Below are positions 23,429 to 32,026 of a stretch of DNA of 64,000 nucleotides, piece by piece. The notes below the pieces were generated by a model. It was not told the origin of the DNA, made no database searches, and worked only from the letters and a program-made list of their open reading frames with translations. The position numbers and the translations under genes were made by a program. The DNA is taken from contig CAMDNQ010000003.1 in NCBI GenBank assembly GCA_945903265.1, positions 1 to 64,000 of the forward strand, written 5' to 3'. Source of the DNA: Candidatus Sulfopaludibacter sp. SbA3. Its GTDB lineage: Bacteria > Acidobacteriota > Vicinamibacteria > Vicinamibacterales > UBA2999. Each line of letters opens with the position of its first letter. Within the stretch, counting starts at the first letter, position 1.

Positions 23429-24817
23429 GTGACAGTGAAAGGGGAACCCGGAACTCCAGGCGACTTGGCGGCGGCGCCCGAACAGGGACGGCCTCCAGCC
23501 CCTTTTCTACGCCGTTTCTGGACCCGCGCCGCGACCAAGCTTCGCAACGACGGCGGCAAGGCCGTCGAGGTTCTCCGTCTCGGCGAAGCCCTCCTCTCCG
23601 AGCGTGGCGAGGTGTCCGGCGCACGCGTCGGCGCCGAGCTGCTGACGGCCTACCGCAACCTGTCCCCGTCCGGCCGGGAAGCGTTCTTCGAACTCCTCGC
23701 CGATTCCTTCATTCCAGATCCCGACCAGGTCGCCGTGGCCGCCGAGGCCTATCAGCGCGCGCCCTCGTCCAGCACCCTGGCGCGACTTCACTCAGCGACC
23801 GAACCGCTGCGGCAGGAGCTGTTCCGCCGCCTGAACCTGGCCGAGGGAGGCACCGAGGCGCTGATCGCGATGCGGCGCGATCTGCTGCGGACGCTCAAAG
23901 AGCATCCGGAGCGGTCGGGCATCGATTCGGACCTCCAGCACCTGTTCCGCTCCTGGTTCAACGGCGGGTTCCTCGTCCTTCGCCGTATCGACTGGAGAAC
24001 GTCGGCGGTCGTGCTCGAGCGCCTCATTCATTACGAAGCGGTCCATCAGATTCAGGGATGGGACGATCTGCGCCGGCGGCTCGAGACGGATCGCCGCTGC
24101 TATGCGTTCTTCCATCCGGCGCTCCCAGAGGAGCCGCTGATCTTCATCGAAGTCGCGCTGACCGAGCGCCTGAGCAGCACGGTGCGTCCGCTCCTCGATC
24201 CCAAAGCGGACGTGCTCGACCCGAAGCTGGCACGGTTCGCGATCTTCTATTCGATTACGCACTGCCAGGAAGGGCTGCGCGGCGTATCGTTCGGAAGTCT
24301 GCTGATTAAGCAGGTCGTCGAAGACCTGCGCCGGAGCTTTCCGAAGGTCAAGACGTTCGCAACGCTGTCGCCGATTCCCGACTTCCGCAAATGGCTGGCG
24401 GAAACGGCGAACGCGGGCACCGGCTCGGAGGAAAGCCGCGTGAGCGACTTTCTCGCGCGGGTGGATTCCGGCTCCGGTGATGTGGCGCCGACGGGTTCCT
24501 CGCCCGCCGACATCAAGGACGAGCTCGTACGGCTCTGCGCCTATTACCTGACCCACGCGCGCAAGGGCAAGCTTCCGTACGATCCGGTCGCCCGGTTCCA
24601 TCTCGCCAACGGTGCCCGGCTGGACCGCCTGAACTGGCTTGCCGACGTCTCCGAGGCCGGCATCCGCCGGTCGTTCGGCGTGATGTGCAACTACGTCTAC
24701 GACCTCGATGACCTCGAGCGGAATCACGAGGCCTTCGCGCGCGAATACCACGTGGTCGCCTCCAGCGACATCGAGCGTCTCGCGCGGCAGTCGATGCTCG
24801 CCGCCCGCCCCGCCTGA
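23429..24817 (+). CDS. Malonyl-CoA decarboxylase
   Basis: 462 residues, converting malonyl-CoA to acetyl-CoA and CO2. The N-terminal helical domain (about 30-160) and the C-terminal GNAT-like catalytic domain are both present, the latter with RRCYAFFHPALPEEPLIFIEVALT, FYSITHCQEGLRGVSFGSLLIKQV (active-site Ser/His region) and FATLSPIPDFRKWL. GTG 23429 with GAGGT upstream; the length agrees with bacterial MCD. No mat-type transporter or malonyl-CoA synthetase is adjacent, so it may serve fatty-acid or propionate metabolism rather than malonate growth. Confidence 0.93.
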   Translation: MTVKGEPGTPGDLAAAPEQGRPPAPFLRRFWTRAATKLRNDGGKAVEVLRLGEALLSERGEVSGARVGAELLTAYRNLSPSGREAFFELLADSFIPDPDQVAVAAEAYQRAPSSSTLARLHSATEPLRQELFRRLNLAEGGTEALIAMRRDLLRTLKEHPERSGIDSDLQHLFRSWFNGGFLVLRRIDWRTSAVVLERLIHYEAVHQIQGWDDLRRRLETDRRCYAFFHPALPEEPLIFIEVALTERLSSTVRPLLDPKADVLDPKLARFAIFYSITHCQEGLRGVSFGSLLIKQVVEDLRRSFPKVKTFATLSPIPDFRKWLAETANAGTGSEESRVSDFLARVDSGSGDVAPTGSSPADIKDELVRLCAYYLTHARKGKLPYDPVARFHLANGARLDRLNWLADVSEAGIRRSFGVMCNYVYDLDDLERNHEAFAREYHVVASSDIERLARQSMLAARPA

Positions 24818-24820
24818 CGA

Positions 24821-24890
24821 TAAATTCAGAAAAACTTCAGTTTTCAGAGCACAGACCCCGCATAGCCTGAGGTCCGGACTCGTCCGAACC
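24821..24890 (+). promoter_or_regulatory. Leader with TTCAG repeats and hairpin before the siderophore receptor
   Basis: The 87-bp gap holds three TTCAG units at 24825, 24836 and 24843 with an embedded inverted repeat AAAAC-TTCA-GTTTT, and a hairpin GGTCCGGA (24871-24878), loop CTCG, TCCGAACC (24883-24890). The AGGAG ribosome site starts four bases after the hairpin. This is a plausible iron- or ligand-responsive control region, but no canonical Fur box is seen. Confidence 0.4.
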
Positions 24891-24904
24891 TTCAGGAGTC
24901 ATTC

Positions 24905-27259
24905 ATGCGCGTGTTTTCCCGGGCTCTCTGGATTGTGCTCTTCGCCGTTCTTCCCACCGCCGCACTGGCTCAAACGGGGTCACTGCGCGGGACCGTCGCC
25001 GACCGCCAGGGCGGCGTCGTCGTTGGCGCCGTCGTCGTTCTGACCACCGACGCGGGGATGATGCGGGAAGCCGCGTCGACCGCCGAGGGCACGTTCGTGT
25101 TCGACGGCCTGCGGGCCGGCTCCTACACCATGATCGTCACCTCCCCGGGCTTCTCCACCTGGAGCCAGGTCGTGCGCGTCGCCGACGCCCCGCTCGATTT
25201 CATGGTCACCCTCGACATTGGCGGGATCAGTGAAGTCGTCGGCGTCGTTGGCACCGGCGTCTCGCCAATGGCCGTGCCTGCCCCGACGGCGACGCGGCTT
25301 GGTCTCACGCCGCTGGAAACGCCCGCGAGTCTGGTCATCGTGACCGGCGAGACCATGCGTCAGCGCGGCGACGTGACCGTCGAGGATGCGGAAGTCCGCA
25401 TGGTGGGCGTGACCTCAGGCGGCTCTCCTGGAAACGGCTTTGCGTCCCGCACGACGCGCGGGTTTGGCGGCTTGAATTCGGTGATGAAGCTCTACGACGG
25501 GGCGCAGCTCTTCGTGGCATCCGGGACGCTGACGTTCCCGTTCGACACGTGGAGCGTGGAGCGGCTCGAGTTCCTCGGTGGTCCGGCATCGGTGATGTAC
25601 GGCAACGGCGCGGTCGGCGGCGTGATCAATGTCATTCCGCGGCGGCCGAACCGCTTCACGACCGAAAACGCCGCGCGCGTGGCGATTGGTTCGAACAACA
25701 CATTGCGGGCGGCATTCGGGCGTGGAGGCCCGGTCAACAGCCGCGTGGCTTACCGGTTCGACATCAGCCACAACCGCTCCGATGGCTGGGTCGATCGCGG
25801 TGAGTCAACCGGCACCGCCGTGTCGGCCTCCGTCAGCCTCGTGGCGACGCCGCGCCTCGACCTGACGGTGTCAGAGGATTTCGGCTATCAGGAGCCTCAG
25901 CGCTACTTCGGCAGCCCCCTCGTGAACGGGCAGCTCCTGGAATCGCTGCGTGAGAAGAACTTCAACGTCTCCGACGCGGACATGCACTACAAGGACAGCT
26001 GGACGCAGTTCAAGGCTGACTGGCGCCCGCTCCAGAACGTCGTCGTCCGCAACAACTTCAACGTGCTGACCTCGAACCGCTATTGGAAGAACCTCGAAAC
26101 CTACACGTTCGTCCCGGCGACCAACCTCGTCAACCGGACGGACTTCGTCCAGATCTTCCACGATCAGCTCCAGTTCGGCGAGCACGCGGAGGCGACCATC
26201 AACTCGTCGCTGGGGGGCCGATCGAACACGATTTCGGCGGGCTTTGACTATTCGTGGACGCGGTTCCAACACACGAACAATTCGCCCTACGGCGGCGCCA
26301 GCGCGGTGCCGCTCGACCTCCCGTCGCCCGGCCTGTTCCTCGACCTCGCAGGCATGAGCAAGGACTTCCGCGCGCTGCAGAACCAGTACTCGGTGTTCGT
26401 GGAAGACCGGCTGGCGCTCACGCCGCAGTGGTCCCTCGTCGGGGGCGCGCGTCTTGACCGCTACGTTGTGGAGCGCGAGGCGCAGCGCCTCGGGACGACA
26501 GCTTCCCGTGACTTCGCACCCGTGAACTGGCGAGGCGGCGTGGTCTACGCGCCGCGGTCCGATGTCTCCTTGTACAGCCAGTACGCGACCGCGACGGATG
26601 CGGTCGGAACGCTCCTGACGCTCAGCCCGGCACAGCAGCTCTTCGATCTGACGCCGGGACGCCAGATCGAGGCCGGTTTCAAGCAATCGCTGGCGGGCGG
26701 TCGCGGCGACTGGACCCTGGCGGCGTACCACATCGTCAAGGAGAAGCTGCTGGTTCCTGATCCGAACAATCCGACCCTTCGGCTGCAGATCGGACAGCAG
26801 TCATCCCGCGGCATCGAGTTCGCCTGTGCGGTGAACATGGGCTACGGCCTCCGGATGGACGGCAATATCGCGATCCTCGACGCGCGCTACGACGACTTCA
26901 CCGAGGTGATTTCGGGCGTGCTCACACAGTGGGCCGGAAATACACCCACCAACGTGCCCGAGCGCGTGAGCAGCCTCTGGCTGACCTGGAGCCTGCCGCA
27001 GCAACTCCAGGTGCAGGGTGGCATGCGGTACATCGGCATGCGCTATCTCAACAACGCCAACACGGCGACCACTCAGCCCGCCACGGTGGTCGACGCCAGT
27101 ATCCGCCGGCAGCTGACCAGCAAGGTCAACGTGGATCTACGGGCCACGAACCTGCTCGACAAGTTCTATCTGCAGAACGTGTCCGGATCGCCGATTCCTG
27201 TCCGCGGGCGCTTCGGAGCGCCCAGGCAGATCGAGCTCACATTGAACACCCGGTTCTGA
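24905..27259 (+). CDS. TonB-dependent siderophore receptor with N-terminal regulatory-like domain
   Basis: 784 residues. A signal peptide ending ALAQT precedes a carboxypeptidase-regulatory-like domain (GSLRGTVADRQGGVVVGAVV), then a plug of the siderophore type (TPLETPASLVIVTGETMRQR, FASRTTRGFGGLNSVMKLYDG, VERLEFLGGPASVMYGNGAVGG) and a barrel with a C-terminal NLLDKFYLQNVSGSP and the final RQIELTLNTRF. Barrel motifs resemble FpvA/FhuE-type receptors. Start ATG 24905 with AGGAG. The PepSY reductase gene follows after 4 bp; this pairing of receptor and PepSY protein is typical of ferric-siderophore uptake. Confidence 0.92.
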   Translation: MRVFSRALWIVLFAVLPTAALAQTGSLRGTVADRQGGVVVGAVVVLTTDAGMMREAASTAEGTFVFDGLRAGSYTMIVTSPGFSTWSQVVRVADAPLDFMVTLDIGGISEVVGVVGTGVSPMAVPAPTATRLGLTPLETPASLVIVTGETMRQRGDVTVEDAEVRMVGVTSGGSPGNGFASRTTRGFGGLNSVMKLYDGAQLFVASGTLTFPFDTWSVERLEFLGGPASVMYGNGAVGGVINVIPRRPNRFTTENAARVAIGSNNTLRAAFGRGGPVNSRVAYRFDISHNRSDGWVDRGESTGTAVSASVSLVATPRLDLTVSEDFGYQEPQRYFGSPLVNGQLLESLREKNFNVSDADMHYKDSWTQFKADWRPLQNVVVRNNFNVLTSNRYWKNLETYTFVPATNLVNRTDFVQIFHDQLQFGEHAEATINSSLGGRSNTISAGFDYSWTRFQHTNNSPYGGASAVPLDLPSPGLFLDLAGMSKDFRALQNQYSVFVEDRLALTPQWSLVGGARLDRYVVEREAQRLGTTASRDFAPVNWRGGVVYAPRSDVSLYSQYATATDAVGTLLTLSPAQQLFDLTPGRQIEAGFKQSLAGGRGDWTLAAYHIVKEKLLVPDPNNPTLRLQIGQQSSRGIEFACAVNMGYGLRMDGNIAILDARYDDFTEVISGVLTQWAGNTPTNVPERVSSLWLTWSLPQQLQVQGGMRYIGMRYLNNANTATTQPATVVDASIRRQLTSKVNVDLRATNLLDKFYLQNVSGSPIPVRGRFGAPRQIELTLNTRF

Positions 27260-27263
27260 AGCC

Positions 27264-28946
27264 GTGGGCGCGCGCAAGCTCCTGAACTGGAAGACGTTCC
27301 TCATCTACCTTCACCGGTGGACGGGGATCGTCTTCGGTCTCGTCTTCGTCGTCTGGTTCATCTCAGGCGTCGCCATCATGTACGTGGGGCTGCCGCACCT
27401 TTCGGTGCGCGAGCGCCTGGGGCACATGCCGGCGCTCGACTTCTCGAGTGTCACGGTCACGCCGGCGGAAGCGGCGGCGCGCCACGATCTGACCCCCGCG
27501 CGGCTTGGCGTTGAGATGTTCTACGACGGACGGCCGATCTATCGATTTCCCGACGGCACGAAGGTCTACGCGGACACGGGCGATCGTGTCGGTCGCGCGT
27601 CGCGCGAACAGGCGATCGAGATGATTCGCCGCTGGGTACCGCAGTTCGCCGGCACCGTGCAGTACGACGCGTACCTGACGGAGCCGGATCAGTGGACGGT
27701 CGGCCCCTCGCGCCGTGCGGCGCTGCCGCTGCATCGCATCGCTCTTGGCGATCCTGCCGGCACGATGTACTACGTGTCGGAACAGCTTGGCGAGCCGACG
27801 ATGAAGACCGACCGGAGAGGACGGGTACTCGGGTACGTGGGCGCCGTCCTGCATTGGACGTACTTCACCTCGCTCCGGCGCAACCAGCCCCTCTGGATCG
27901 CGGTGGTCGGCTGGGGAGCGGTGGCCGGCGTCCTGATGTGCGTCGCGGGGATGGTGGTGGGCTTCGTGCGCCTGGGTTACAGGAAAGTGTATCGGCTCCG
28001 CGCCGGCACGTCGCATTCGCCGTATTCGGGCTGGATGAAGTGGCACCACTACTCCGGGCTGATCTTCGGCGTCGTGACCATGACCTGGGCGTTCAGCGGG
28101 GCGATGTCGCTGTCGGTCCCGTTCCCGTCGATACGCAACGCCCCCGCGACGGACGCGCAGCGCACGGCGGTCGCCGGGTCGCCGCTCGATCTGGAACTGA
28201 TCACGATCGACCGGATGCGCACGGCGCTGGCGACATTGGGCCTTTCCTTCGTCCCCAAACAAATCGACGTCCACCAGTTCCGCGGACAGCCGTATTTCAT
28301 CGGGTACCGCCCGCCAGGCCCATACGCGTACGCGGACGAAATCGGCGCGAACGAGGAGCAGGCGGCGCCGCGTCCCGAGCATCGGATTATCCCCGTCGGA
28401 AATCCGACCGTTGCCTTCACGAGATTCACGGGGGACCGGATGTGGGACGTCGCCAAGGCGGCGATGCCGGGCGTGCCGATCCGCGATGCCGCATGGCTCC
28501 AGGAGTACGACGCCTACTACTACAACCAGGATGGCATCAGGCCGCTGCCCGTGCTCCGCGTGCGATACGCGGATGAGCGCAGCACATGGCTATACCTGGA
28601 TCCCAACCTCGGGACGATGACGAAGCAGGACATCGGCGGCCGCTGGCTGCGGTGGCTGTACCACGGCCTGCACAACCTTGATTTCCCGTTCTGGTATTAC
28701 CGCCGGCCGCTCTGGGACATCGCGGTCATTCTGCTCAGCATCGGCGGCCTGGTCCTCAGCGCGACGACGCTCCTGCCCTCCTGGCGCCGGCTCGTCCGTC
28801 ACGCGCACCACTGGAAGGGTGCCCTCGTGACCCCGAAAACGGATTCCCGCCTTCGTCTGGCTGATCGTGGTTGGAGTGCTCGCGTCGGGGGGCTCGAACA
28901 GAGTCGCGGCGACAACAGCGCCGACGCAGATCCGGCGTTGAGATGA
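27264..28946 (+). CDS. PepSY-associated transmembrane protein (ferric-siderophore reductase-like)
   Basis: 560 residues, inner membrane. An N-terminal helix with conserved His (LHRWTGIVFGLVFVVWFISG), large periplasmic PepSY-type loops (WVPQFAGTVQYDAYLTEPDQW), an HW segment (GAVLHWTYFTSL), a further helix with WMKWHHYSGLIFG and a C-terminal helix after HGLHNLDFPFWYYRRPLWD. Conserved His pairs on the helices could hold heme, as in FoxB/PiuB-like reductases of siderophores. GTG 27264 lies four bases after the receptor stop. The last about 40 residues are polar and unlike the family; a reading-frame slip near 28840 is possible. A paralogue starts at the right end of the window. Confidence 0.85.
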   Translation: MGARKLLNWKTFLIYLHRWTGIVFGLVFVVWFISGVAIMYVGLPHLSVRERLGHMPALDFSSVTVTPAEAAARHDLTPARLGVEMFYDGRPIYRFPDGTKVYADTGDRVGRASREQAIEMIRRWVPQFAGTVQYDAYLTEPDQWTVGPSRRAALPLHRIALGDPAGTMYYVSEQLGEPTMKTDRRGRVLGYVGAVLHWTYFTSLRRNQPLWIAVVGWGAVAGVLMCVAGMVVGFVRLGYRKVYRLRAGTSHSPYSGWMKWHHYSGLIFGVVTMTWAFSGAMSLSVPFPSIRNAPATDAQRTAVAGSPLDLELITIDRMRTALATLGLSFVPKQIDVHQFRGQPYFIGYRPPGPYAYADEIGANEEQAAPRPEHRIIPVGNPTVAFTRFTGDRMWDVAKAAMPGVPIRDAAWLQEYDAYYYNQDGIRPLPVLRVRYADERSTWLYLDPNLGTMTKQDIGGRWLRWLYHGLHNLDFPFWYYRRPLWDIAVILLSIGGLVLSATTLLPSWRRLVRHAHHWKGALVTPKTDSRLRLADRGWSARVGGLEQSRGDNSADADPALR

Positions 28947-28947
28947 T

Positions 28948-29904
28948 CTAATCCGTGGCGGCGGCGACCGGGGCGAACGCTTCGACGATCGCGTCACCGT
29001 CCCACGCGTCAGGCTGGTCGACACCGAGCAGCCAGAGCACCGTCGGCGCCGTATCGAACGTATCGATTTTTTCGTCGATCACGCCGGCGGTCACCCCGCG
29101 GCCCCACGCAATCCACGGAATCGTGACGTCCTCCAGAGTGCTGCTGCCATGGCCATAACCGTGGCCGCCATGATCGGCGGTGACGAGCAGTGAGTAATTG
29201 CCGGCGCCGTACGCCGTGTCGGCCGCCTGCATCAGGTTCTTCACCGCCAGGTCCGCGTCGATCACCGCGCGGCCGTACTCGGCGCTCATCCAGCCGGAGC
29301 TGTGCCCCGCGCGGTCCGGATCGGAGAGATGCACGAACAGCAGGTTCGGCTTTTCTGTCTGCAGATGGGTTCGCACGTCGGCGACGGTGCGCGTGCTCGG
29401 CCAGCGTCCCCACCAGCCGCCTGGCGCCTGTGAGTAGTCGAGCGTCCCCGGCTGCTGCAACGCCCCGAACTTCGCCTTGCTGAAAAACGCCGCAGTGCGG
29501 TAGCCGGCCTTGCGCGCCACGCCGAACACCGTGGAGACGCCGACGTGCTCGCGCTCGGCCGTCTGCACGTTGTTCCAGAAGACGCCGTGTTCATCGGGAG
29601 GTTCCCCGGTGAGCATCGATGTATGCGACGGCAGCGTCGTGCTCGGCATGATCGTACGGGCCGTCATCGACGAGCTGCCCTCGCGAATCAGCCGCTGCAG
29701 GGTGCTGGCCTTGAAGTGGTTGATGGCGTCCGGCCGGAGTCCGTCAATGGAGACCAGCACCACGTTGCGCGTGACGCCCGCCGCCGGCGAGGCCATGCCG
29801 GCCAGCTCCATCGCCTTTGACGTGACGTACCGGGGGGCGCACGCCATCGCGGCTGTAACGGCAATCGACAGGAGTGCAAGAGACAGGTATGCGCGCATAC
29901 GCAT
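28948..29904 (-). CDS. Alkaline-phosphatase superfamily protein (type I phosphodiesterase/nucleotide pyrophosphatase-like), exported
   Basis: 318 residues. The N-terminal signal ends TAAMAC, compatible with a lipoprotein. The core shows the NPP-family metal and nucleophile motifs: VVLVSIDGLRPDAI (first Asp), PSTTLPSHTSMLTG (Thr nucleophile), then VHLSDPDRAGHSSG and VTADHGGHGYGHG with Asp and His metal ligands. It would hydrolyse phosphodiesters or phosphomonoesters in the periplasm. Substrate not predictable. Start ATG 29904 with AGAGGA upstream. It converges on the PepSY gene with one base between the stops. Confidence 0.87.
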   Translation of the reverse strand: MRMRAYLSLALLSIAVTAAMACAPRYVTSKAMELAGMASPAAGVTRNVVLVSIDGLRPDAINHFKASTLQRLIREGSSSMTARTIMPSTTLPSHTSMLTGEPPDEHGVFWNNVQTAEREHVGVSTVFGVARKAGYRTAAFFSKAKFGALQQPGTLDYSQAPGGWWGRWPSTRTVADVRTHLQTEKPNLLFVHLSDPDRAGHSSGWMSAEYGRAVIDADLAVKNLMQAADTAYGAGNYSLLVTADHGGHGYGHGSSTLEDVTIPWIAWGRGVTAGVIDEKIDTFDTAPTVLWLLGVDQPDAWDGDAIVEAFAPVAAATD

Positions 29905-30003
29905 GAATGCCGTATTCCTCTGGAAAAATCTGGAAAGAGTGGCTTCAGGGTACGCGCGGGGAGCGGCCGAGTCAATCAGCTCGGCCGTATTCCCCCGGGG
30001 AGC

Positions 30004-30573
30004 TTATTCGTCGTCGACGGTCGCGCGGATGCTGGTCAGCCTGATTGGCGCTGACGTGAAGTTCTCGAGCTCGAGGATATTGCTGTAGGTCAGGATTTTC
30101 GTCGCCGGCGTCAGCGTGCCGGTGCCCGTTCCCTCCGGCAGGATATCCATCTGGACGACCATGAACGGATACTCCACCGACCGCGAGTTCGACCAGGCCT
30201 CCTGAAAACCGATGTGCCGATCCGTCACCAGGAGGACCTCGCGGCCACCATCCTCGCCCACCGTCTGATAGGCGAAATGCACCGGATGTCCCAGGGCATC
30301 CCCCGTGCGGATATAGCCCGCCTTCCGCAGGTCCTGCAGGACGCGCATCATCGCGCGCGGACCTTTCTCGCGCAGCGCCGTCATGAGCTGCGTGCGCTCC
30401 GCCTCGGTGGACCAGCGGTCGACCGACATGAGCAGCGTCCCCGCACCGCTTCCGTAGTTGTCGCTGGCGATGGCAAACGCCGTGAAGTCTTCGGGTTGTC
30501 CGTGTGTCTGTGCGGCGAGTCCGGCGCTGAGGGACACGATGAGCGCAGGGATGAGCAGTAGTCCTTTGTGCAT
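30004..30573 (-). CDS. Secreted protein of unknown function
   Basis: 189 residues with a signal peptide (MHKGLLLIPALIVSLSAGLAAQ). The mature protein has the segments FTAFAIASDNYGSGAGTLLMSVDRWSTEAER and VLQDLRKAGYIRTGDALGHPVHFAY. Proteins with this V-x-RWS-x-x-x-E motif recur in Acidobacteriota as conserved hypotheticals; I cannot assign a role. It is the distal gene of the leftward metal-efflux cluster, 60 bp after the preceding small protein. Confidence 0.7.
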   Translation of the reverse strand: MHKGLLLIPALIVSLSAGLAAQTHGQPEDFTAFAIASDNYGSGAGTLLMSVDRWSTEAERTQLMTALREKGPRAMMRVLQDLRKAGYIRTGDALGHPVHFAYQTVGEDGGREVLLVTDRHIGFQEAWSNSRSVEYPFMVVQMDILPEGTGTGTLTPATKILTYSNILELENFTSAPIRLTSIRATVDDE

Positions 30574-30633
30574 GCTCGCCCAGGTTTCACAAAGGGTGCC
30601 GATGCGTCCCCGGCGATTCCCGGGGCATTCTGC

Positions 30634-30945
30634 CTATCGAGCGGCGATGGGCGGGACGATGCGAATTTCGAGGGCAAGAGAATCGTCCTCGTAATCGCCA
30701 TAGGCGTCCACAACGACGGTCAGCCCGGCCGTCAACTCGGCAGGCGTGATCTTCTTCTTGTCCCGCGTGATCAGCGTCTGTTTGTCGAGGCGCACCGACA
30801 CCGTCTGCCCCTCCTTCTTCTTCACCGCCATCACGTTCGCCTTGTAGGACGCCACCGTGCCGATGATCCGGAACTCGTCGTGGGCGAACAGGGCCCCGCC
30901 TGCGAGGACCGGGACAGCGAGCAGCGCGATGATGAGCCGTGTCAT
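30634..30945 (-). CDS. Small secreted OB-fold-like protein (DUF5666-like)
   Basis: 103 residues: signal peptide MTRLIIALLAVPVLAGGALFAH, then a short all-beta domain (FRIIGTVASYKANVMAVKKK, VSVRLDKQTLITRDKKKITPAELTAGLTVVVDAYGD). The pattern G-T-V...V-x-L...T...G...V-x-V is typical of small periplasmic OB-like proteins next to copper and RND efflux genes. ATG 30945 has AGGAG eight bases upstream; the GTG nine bases earlier is disfavoured because it would overlap the ribosome site. Confidence 0.72.
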   Translation of the reverse strand: MTRLIIALLAVPVLAGGALFAHDEFRIIGTVASYKANVMAVKKKEGQTVSVRLDKQTLITRDKKKITPAELTAGLTVVVDAYGDYEDDSLALEIRIVPPIAAR

Positions 30946-30957
30946 GACTGTCACTCC

Positions 30958-31569
30958 TCAATTGTCGGATGGAATTGCGTCGAGCGCACGCACCTCGTGT
31001 GTTTCACGGGTGCGATCCGAGTTGAACTGATAGCCGGTGCTGTAGAAACCGGCCGTGTGGAGGCTGATGGTCACGTCCTCCCCTCCGGGGTTCTCCCAGT
31101 ACCACCCGTGAATCCCGGTAAACGGCGCCGTGAAGCTGCCGTCCGCCTGCCGGCGCGCCGCCGCGTCGTAGGACTGCGCGGCGTCCGGGGGCGCTCCCTC
31201 GCGGTCTCCGTGAAAATCGTGCATCACGGCGCCGCTGGCGGCCCATGCGAACAGCATGGTCGCGCCTTCCGCGAGGTGGTACTTGAACTCGACATACTCA
31301 TACGGGCCCAGCACGATCTCGCGCGCGTCGAACTTGTACTGGCCCGGGTACAGCGCGATCGGGCCCAGTGCCACCGGCGCGAGCGTGTCTCCCTGCGGCG
31401 GTGGGATGGGCGCGAGCCCAGGCGCCGCGATCGCGGTCAGACCGAGCGCCCCACCTACCCCGGTCGGATCGATTCCGTACTCCGCCGGCATCACGAACAA
31501 CACGAGGACGATGACCGCCGCCACAAGCGCGGCCGCCATCGCCTTAAACAGATTCCGACGTGAATCCAT
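30958..31569 (-). CDS. GOLD-like anchored exported protein, family member 1
   Basis: 203 residues. An N-terminal transmembrane anchor (about 10-30) is followed by MPAEYGIDPTGVG, a linker, and a beta-rich C-terminal domain with VEFKYHLAEGATMLFAWAA, HDFHGDREG, and FTAPFTGIHGWYWENPGGED ending SLHTAGFYSTGYQF. The GIHGWYW-E/Q/M-N motif and the preceding TAPF are shared with proteins at 38448-39044, 49012-49551 and 62347-62850. Such proteins are usually named transmembrane anchor protein with no known function; the fold suggests a GOLD/emp24-like beta sandwich (inference). It lies 4 bp downstream of the DUF1775 gene in the efflux cluster. Confidence 0.75.
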   Translation of the reverse strand: MDSRRNLFKAMAAALVAAVIVLVLFVMPAEYGIDPTGVGGALGLTAIAAPGLAPIPPPQGDTLAPVALGPIALYPGQYKFDAREIVLGPYEYVEFKYHLAEGATMLFAWAASGAVMHDFHGDREGAPPDAAQSYDAAARRQADGSFTAPFTGIHGWYWENPGGEDVTISLHTAGFYSTGYQFNSDRTRETHEVRALDAIPSDN

Positions 31570-31573
31570 CCGA

Positions 31574-32026
31574 TTACCTGGTCGCGCTCAGCTGCGTCAC
31601 GGCCGTCGGCCGCGTCTGCCCTTTTGCGTCGACGGTCCAGTTCTCCATCGTGCCATCGGCAAATTTCTGCCGCAGCCCCCAGACGATCCGGGCGCCCTGA
31701 CGCGGATTGCGCGCGACGAACGCGACATCGACAAACTCGCCCGGCGGCACATTCACGTGCCAGACGACCGACACGATGCGGTCGTCGGCCCGCTTTACCT
31801 CGTGCTTCCATCCCATGGGCGACTGCAGCACTTCCACGATCACGCCCTCCGGCACGTCCATCTCCGCCGCCACGGTGGCGACCTTGCCCTCCGAGGGGAT
31901 TCGCACGGTGTACTTTTCCGTCGCGCCGTGAATCGAGGCGCGCGGGGTGATGCTGACGTGCGCCAACAGTAGCGCCGGCATCGACACGAAGGCCACGGCG
32001 GCCACTCCGAGTAAACGGATTCTCAT
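31574..32026 (-). CDS. YcnI-like (DUF1775) exported copper-associated protein
   Basis: 150 residues: a signal peptide (MRIRLLGVAAVAFVSMPALLLA) cleaved to expose HVSITPRASIHGATEKYTVRIPSE, the hallmark of DUF1775/YcnI. The family N-terminal His plus a Trp form a copper site in B. subtilis YcnI; here the mature protein would begin with that His. Later WKHEVKRADDRIVSVVWHVNVPPGEF also fits the family. The gene is directly downstream of the RND pump (start one base after its stop), so a role in delivering or sensing copper for the pump is plausible. Confidence 0.85.
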   Translation of the reverse strand: MRIRLLGVAAVAFVSMPALLLAHVSITPRASIHGATEKYTVRIPSEGKVATVAAEMDVPEGVIVEVLQSPMGWKHEVKRADDRIVSVVWHVNVPPGEFVDVAFVARNPRQGARIVWGLRQKFADGTMENWTVDAKGQTRPTAVTQLSATR

